Shown piece by piece: positions 59,921 through 64,000 of a stretch of DNA of 64,000 nt (position 1 is its first letter; each line of letters begins with the position of its first letter). The notes under the pieces were generated by a model that saw only the letters and a program-made list of their open reading frames with translations, was not told where the DNA came from and did not search any database. A program made the position numbers and the translations under genes. The stretch lies in contig NC_088303.1 in assembly GCF_032854445.1 (NCBI RefSeq), positions 19,477,501-19,541,500 of the forward strand. Direction: 5' to 3'. The stretch comes from Liolophura sinensis (taxonomy: Eukaryota; Mollusca; Polyplacophora; Chitonida; Chitonidae).

Positions 59921-61665
59921 CTGACAAATAGAAATGCACATCTTACCCTATTTCTTTTAATTTTTGGGACAACTGGTATGCTCATTTTAGCCAATATATA
60001 CATGTAATTGTAGCAGGAATATTGAGTTTCTTTTTTCTCACATGGTTAGATTATCCAATGAACAACACATTCATATCTTTCCTTTACCAAAAGGCTGGTA
60101 AAGAAATGGAATATTCTACTTTCAACACTACGAATATCTGTCCCAAAAATTAGAAGAATTAGGTATTAAAACATGCAAGTATAAGTATGAGGTATTCAAT
60201 CATGATCTTGATGATAAAATTAGAAACAAAAGAAAAAAACAGGATTTTGACAAGGCTACTATACAGCTCGCCTGTAGGAGATACAAGAATGTAAAACTTA
60301 AGCTCAATAAATAAAGTACATGTACCTAAAGTTAAACATTTACCTTATAAACATGGACTGCAAAAAGCAATATGCTGTCGTTATTCACAATAATTAACAG
60401 GCAGAGAGACTGTGGAATGATGGAATGTCCCCCTCATGTTTTTGTGCTTTTCCTGTTAGCTAAATCCCTAAGTTCAGTACATCCAGTACTTTCTGAGGCC
60501 CTTAATATTTATCGTAACATTGATCCCAATGCACATCAAGGGGAAAAGCCATAAATTTTGTAATTAATGGTAGTCAATATGCACACAGGGCATCAAACTT
60601 GAAAAAGATCTATGTACCTGACTATGGGGGAAGTTCTTGTGACATTTTACTAGCATAACGTCTATACTCCTGTAGAAATAAGAGCTATTCCAACCTTTAA
60701 TAATTAAATGTAGACTGTTTCGAATGAAAAAAATTTGTGATGAACCTCACAGACCCCTTAAGTGGTCCAAAAATCCCACTGCAGATTTTTAAACACATGA
60801 CTCCATTCACTTAATGAAAAAAATAAAAGAAAAATCTCAACTAACATGAAAATATAGTATTGAATATAGTTTTAGTGGTCTTTCCAGTTTTGACTTTGTT
60901 CATATCCTCTTTTCTTTAAATACAATATCAATACAGGGTCAATAAAATACACAAAATGAATCCTTATAACTGGCAAACTTTTAGCTCTTTTCAAACAGTG
61001 CTGTATATCAACAGCATAATCAAATTATACGCTCTTTGCATAAAAGATAAAGAACTTTAGTACCATGGTGTAATAGTGAGCTTTTCCCAGTCCTTGTAAA
61101 AGGAATGACTAGCGTAAGATTATTAGTAAGACTAATAAGTATATGAACCAGCAATGGGCTCGCTACATAATGGGCCATTACACAACAGGGTATGTCCACA
61201 AGGGCAGCTATTACATTGCATCTTTCCTCAGTAAATTTGCACTAACACTGTGGAGATGCAGGCATAGTGTCTTAATTTACACATTTACGACCAGCCGATA
61301 CAAAACCAGAGACCGATCAACATATCATTAATATGCAGCTTAGAATAAGTCCTAACATACAAAAGTATCAAAAAGCTTCCCATTTTTCTTCTTGTGGAAT
61401 AAAAATGTATTTGAACTACAGTTTTCCTTTGATCAGTCTAGATATTAGATAGCCAGCTGTCATGACATCAACACTGATAGCTCTCTAAACAACTTTGTAG
61501 GGGGACAAGCCCAGATAGGAGGCACTAAGCTGGTCCTATCAGGCCTATATTCCCAGTAAGTCTATCAACGAATTTAGTTTTAAAAAACAATAGTCATCAT
61601 TAGAGTAAGTTTTCATTTATCCTTTAAGAAGCCTTGACTCTGTAGTGTGACATTTAGCAGTTTAC
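59921..61665 (-). other. ADAMTS/papilin-type gene intron
   Basis: Donor GTAAAC, acceptor TTTGTCAG. It contains a plus-strand open frame of 70 codons (60102-60314) discussed in findings; nothing else recognised. Confidence 0.8.
60102..60314 (+). other. Unassigned 70-codon open frame without Met near its start
   Basis: Follows TAA at 60099-60101 and ends at TAA 60312-60314. It reads RNGIFYFQHYEYLSQKLEEL early and ends CRRYKNVKLKLNK; it is charged and lysine-rich like a real protein fragment. It lies antisense inside an intron. No family is recognised; it could be a retrocopy or transposon remnant, or chance. Confidence 0.25.
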
Positions 61666-61804
61666 CTGAGGCACAGGGCTCGCTGCAGGCTGACACTGAC
61701 ACACTCCACCTATATGTATGAGTCTTCCTCCCCACCAAGTCCTCTGGACTTTTCACCAGGGCATACTCATAAATCACACCCGTGTTCTCTCCCTGAACCA
61801 AAAT
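61666..61804 (-). CDS. ADAMTS/papilin-type gene: end of spacer and start of first post-spacer TSP1 repeat
   Basis: Forty-six codons plus one base; acceptor TTGGTCCAG, donor GTAAAC. The peptide starts ILVQGENTGVIYEYALVK, the last spacer strand (family pattern L-x-Q-x-x-N-x-G-I-x-Y-E-Y). It then runs through TYRWSVSVSACSEPCASG, the W-x-x-x-S-x-C-S-x-x-C opening of a TSP1 repeat. The final G joins GT of the next exon to make Gly. The frame is continuous with both neighbours. Confidence 0.93.
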
Positions 61805-63874
61805 CTGGACCAACCGATACAACAAGACTCAATCAGTGATTTAGCACAGGATTTTCTACGCTGGGCTTGTTGAAAGAATATATATCTTGAATGCACATTC
61901 CCTACAAAACTCACACTTTGTTTTGGGTGATTCTTTAGATATTGGATTTATATTGTGTTATTCAGTGTAAATCCTATTGAACCATAGTGTTAGCTCCGGT
62001 CCATAGAGTTGCCTTCCTATCATTTTACTATTTCCACCTAATTTCTATTGAAATGGAGTAGCACTTTAAAACCACACTTATTATGTTACAGGGTTTCCAC
62101 CAGAAAATATATTTTGTGTTGTATGAGAGCCTGCTGACAAGCAAGTTGGATGAACAAAAATATGTGACAAAACTTACCCGTCATGGACAAAAGCCAGACG
62201 AATTACTAGCCAAGAAATCGACGGTGAACTTTTAAAACCGTGTAAGGTCTAGTTCACAAAATATGAATATGGGAACAGAGCCTTTCACCGACGTGCTCAG
62301 TGGAACGAAAATATGAGGAAACACGAGGTCACCAGCGAAAGTCAAGTGAATTATATTCGTTGACAGTTTCCTGGTCCACTGGACCATTACTTTTTTTATC
62401 TCATTACTTGGGACATATGAGTGGTAATTCCACAATATCTCACTCTTAAAGTCACACTCACAAATGTTACCACATCTTCATTTAACACAAGCAGCTATTT
62501 TTTTCACGCATGGTGCATGCGCATCTGTGGTTGACGTTTCGGTAGTTAAAAAAAAATTGCAGCCATGGTGTCAATTTCTTTTTTAAAATCATCTGGAACT
62601 TTATACTTCTACTTCCCTCTACAATCAGCTTTCAAAACAACATTGTTGCCCATTTTTGCGTGCTCAGCTGTTCTATAGATACTGAAATAACGTTGTGATA
62701 TATTTTTACATGATGTCAGATTCTCTCTAGATGTCAACATGATTGACGTACCAATTAAGGTCAATCGGGCAGACAGCACCTCGCGGTGAGTAGCTGAAAG
62801 CATACCTTCTTTTTGAGTTTATCTGAGATTTTCTGAGGAAATATGAAATAAAGATCACTGTCAATGGTTGCAAAAGTTTGCATAAATGTCTTAGCTTGCG
62901 GACAGACAATGTATTCAGTGGATTAGGATATAAAGTATTGCATATGCACCAAAACTTTTCGATGGGGTAGCTGAATACAGACAAAATGTCATAATCGAGT
63001 GCACACATCGTCCAGGCTATTGATGGGCGCAGTCTCCGTGTATCAGTATAATATAAGCTATCCTTAATTAGAGCAGATTTTCGGGCTACTAAATTACATT
63101 CGACAACGGCTTTGTGGTCTTCTGGACATTTTAAATGTGGACCAACTGTTTTCGCGTGCTTTGCATGAAAACCTATGATTGACCTTTCCGACCATTCCAG
63201 GAACATCATTTCGCACATCGAATGTTGATTTCTTGTCACAATTAAAACCATTTTCCCAAAATTATTGCCGTATAGAGGTCAGTCGAGTAGACCATCCTTG
63301 GACCAGACTTTGGGGCTATTTTAGGCCTATATGCATTCCAGCTATTACGCTGGAGCATGTTCAGCCATTAGTGCTGCATGTATTATTCTCACATGCATTA
63401 GGTCATTGGTCTCAGACACATTCATAAAAAACACAGAAATTTTCACAGGATGCAGGTATGTGACCAGTCGGTGATGTAGCAGATACACCAATGTTTGGTG
63501 AGCGTGTGAATTGGTTTGTTTGGTGCTGTGACTATTTATTACCATCAACATATCAGACTGAAAAAGACGTTTCTTTAATTTACTTTTTTTTATGCCTGAG
63601 GGGGAATTTTCGGTAGCTCTTCCAGGTGAATGGGTCCATTTACCAAATGCAAAACAGGCCTAGTGGAAACCCTGTATTAAATATCATCCAATGGTATTCA
63701 ACACTTTAAGTCTGATCCACACAAAAATATTAAAACATATATGGTATTCCTCCTAATCAGAAGTTTTTAGACAATTTTCTCAATAAAATAATGTTTTCAC
63801 AGTATGCCTTTTGACAATTTGAGTCATGCAAAGTTGTCCAGACCATAGGACATTTGTTTAACGTGTTCTCTTAC
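61805..63874 (-). other. ADAMTS/papilin-type gene intron
   Basis: Donor GTAAGA, acceptor TTGGTCCAG. A 174-codon minus frame at 62727-63251 has no recognisable domain or splice-phase match to the spacer exons. No repeat family recognised. Confidence 0.75.
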
Positions 63875-64000
63875 CTCTAAGACTAAGTCTTCCTCCAGTG
63901 GACCAGCTGATGTTAGTGTCTCCACATCATCATAAGGTCTCTTGTACACGAATTCTGTACCCCCAAACTTGTATAAACCTGGCCATGCCACATTCCTCTG
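63875..64000 (-). CDS. ADAMTS/ADAMTSL/papilin-type gene: spacer-domain exon (cut by window edge)
   Basis: Forty-two open codons from the right edge to donor GTAAGA, phase 0. The peptide includes NVAWPGLYKFGGTEFVYKRP, then VETLTSAGPLEEDLVLE. The pattern (P-G-x-Y-x-x-G-G-T-x-x-x-Y-x-R, then E-x-L-x-S-x-G-P-x-x-E-x-L) is typical of the ADAMTS spacer domain shared by ADAMTS proteases, ADAMTS-like proteins and papilin/lacunin. These secreted extracellular-matrix proteins use the spacer for substrate or matrix binding. The true 5' boundary of this exon is not visible, and neither is any metalloprotease domain, so protease versus ADAMTS-like cannot be decided. Confidence 0.85.

Noticed and set aside
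62727-63251. 174-codon minus frame in the spacer intron
   Set aside because: No TSP1, spacer or other motif, and including it would break the phase-0 join between the spacer exons at 63875 and 61804.

Overview
This is a metazoan nuclear genomic window. It has spliced genes with GT-AG introns, very long introns, tRNA-derived SINEs with target-site duplications, MITE-like inverted repeats and many minisatellites. The SINE types (tails such as GTTAAACCCCAAGCACTCAC, and bodies ending ATTTGATTGGTGTTTTACG) resemble ones I associate with lophotrochozoans, especially molluscs. That placement is an inference, not a measurement.

Two genes face each other. On the + strand, eight exons (16632-46757) encode about 414 residues of the C-terminus of RECQL4, the RecQ4 DNA helicase. 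They cover the RecQ4-specific zinc-binding region and the conserved extreme C-terminus, ending in a TGA stop. All seven internal junctions keep the reading frame. The helicase core must lie upstream; none of its exons was recognised in 1-16631. On the - strand, eight exons (64000 down to 53110) encode the C-terminal half of a secreted ADAMTS/ADAMTS-like/papilin-type protein: spacer domain, five thrombospondin type-1 (TSP1) repeats and a terminal PLAC domain with stop. The gene's 5' part, including any metalloprotease domain, lies beyond the right edge. One TSP1 exon (58095-58281) carries three apparent single-base frameshifts.

The most unusual feature is how tandem repeats relate to exons. 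Downstream of the RECQL4 exon 32606-32774, the last ~78 bp of the exon plus its 5' splice site and ~25 bp of intron are amplified about 30 times (to ~35562), with a 5-unit higher-order duplication. In the - strand gene, the 3' end of exon 57217-57423 plus its 5' splice site is likewise copied three more times downstream (56747-57216), with an identical GTAAGT donor in each copy. A third array (25-bp units) starts within a few bases of the donor of RECQL4 exon 36800-36950, and a 40-bp array at 10719-11075 carries a TTTCAG/GTAAGA-type juxtaposed acceptor/donor motif. The shared pattern is tandem amplification anchored at 5' splice sites, producing rows of decoy donors.

Layout: 1-16631, repeat-bearing non-coding DNA, at least its right end RECQL4 intron; 16632-46757, RECQL4 exons separated by introns with SINEs, a foldback element and large minisatellites; 46758-53109, convergent intergenic or 3' UTR DNA with a 44-bp array; 53110-64000, the ADAMTS/papilin-type gene on the - strand. 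Most long open frames here (up to 310 codons) are by-products of tandem arrays, not genes.
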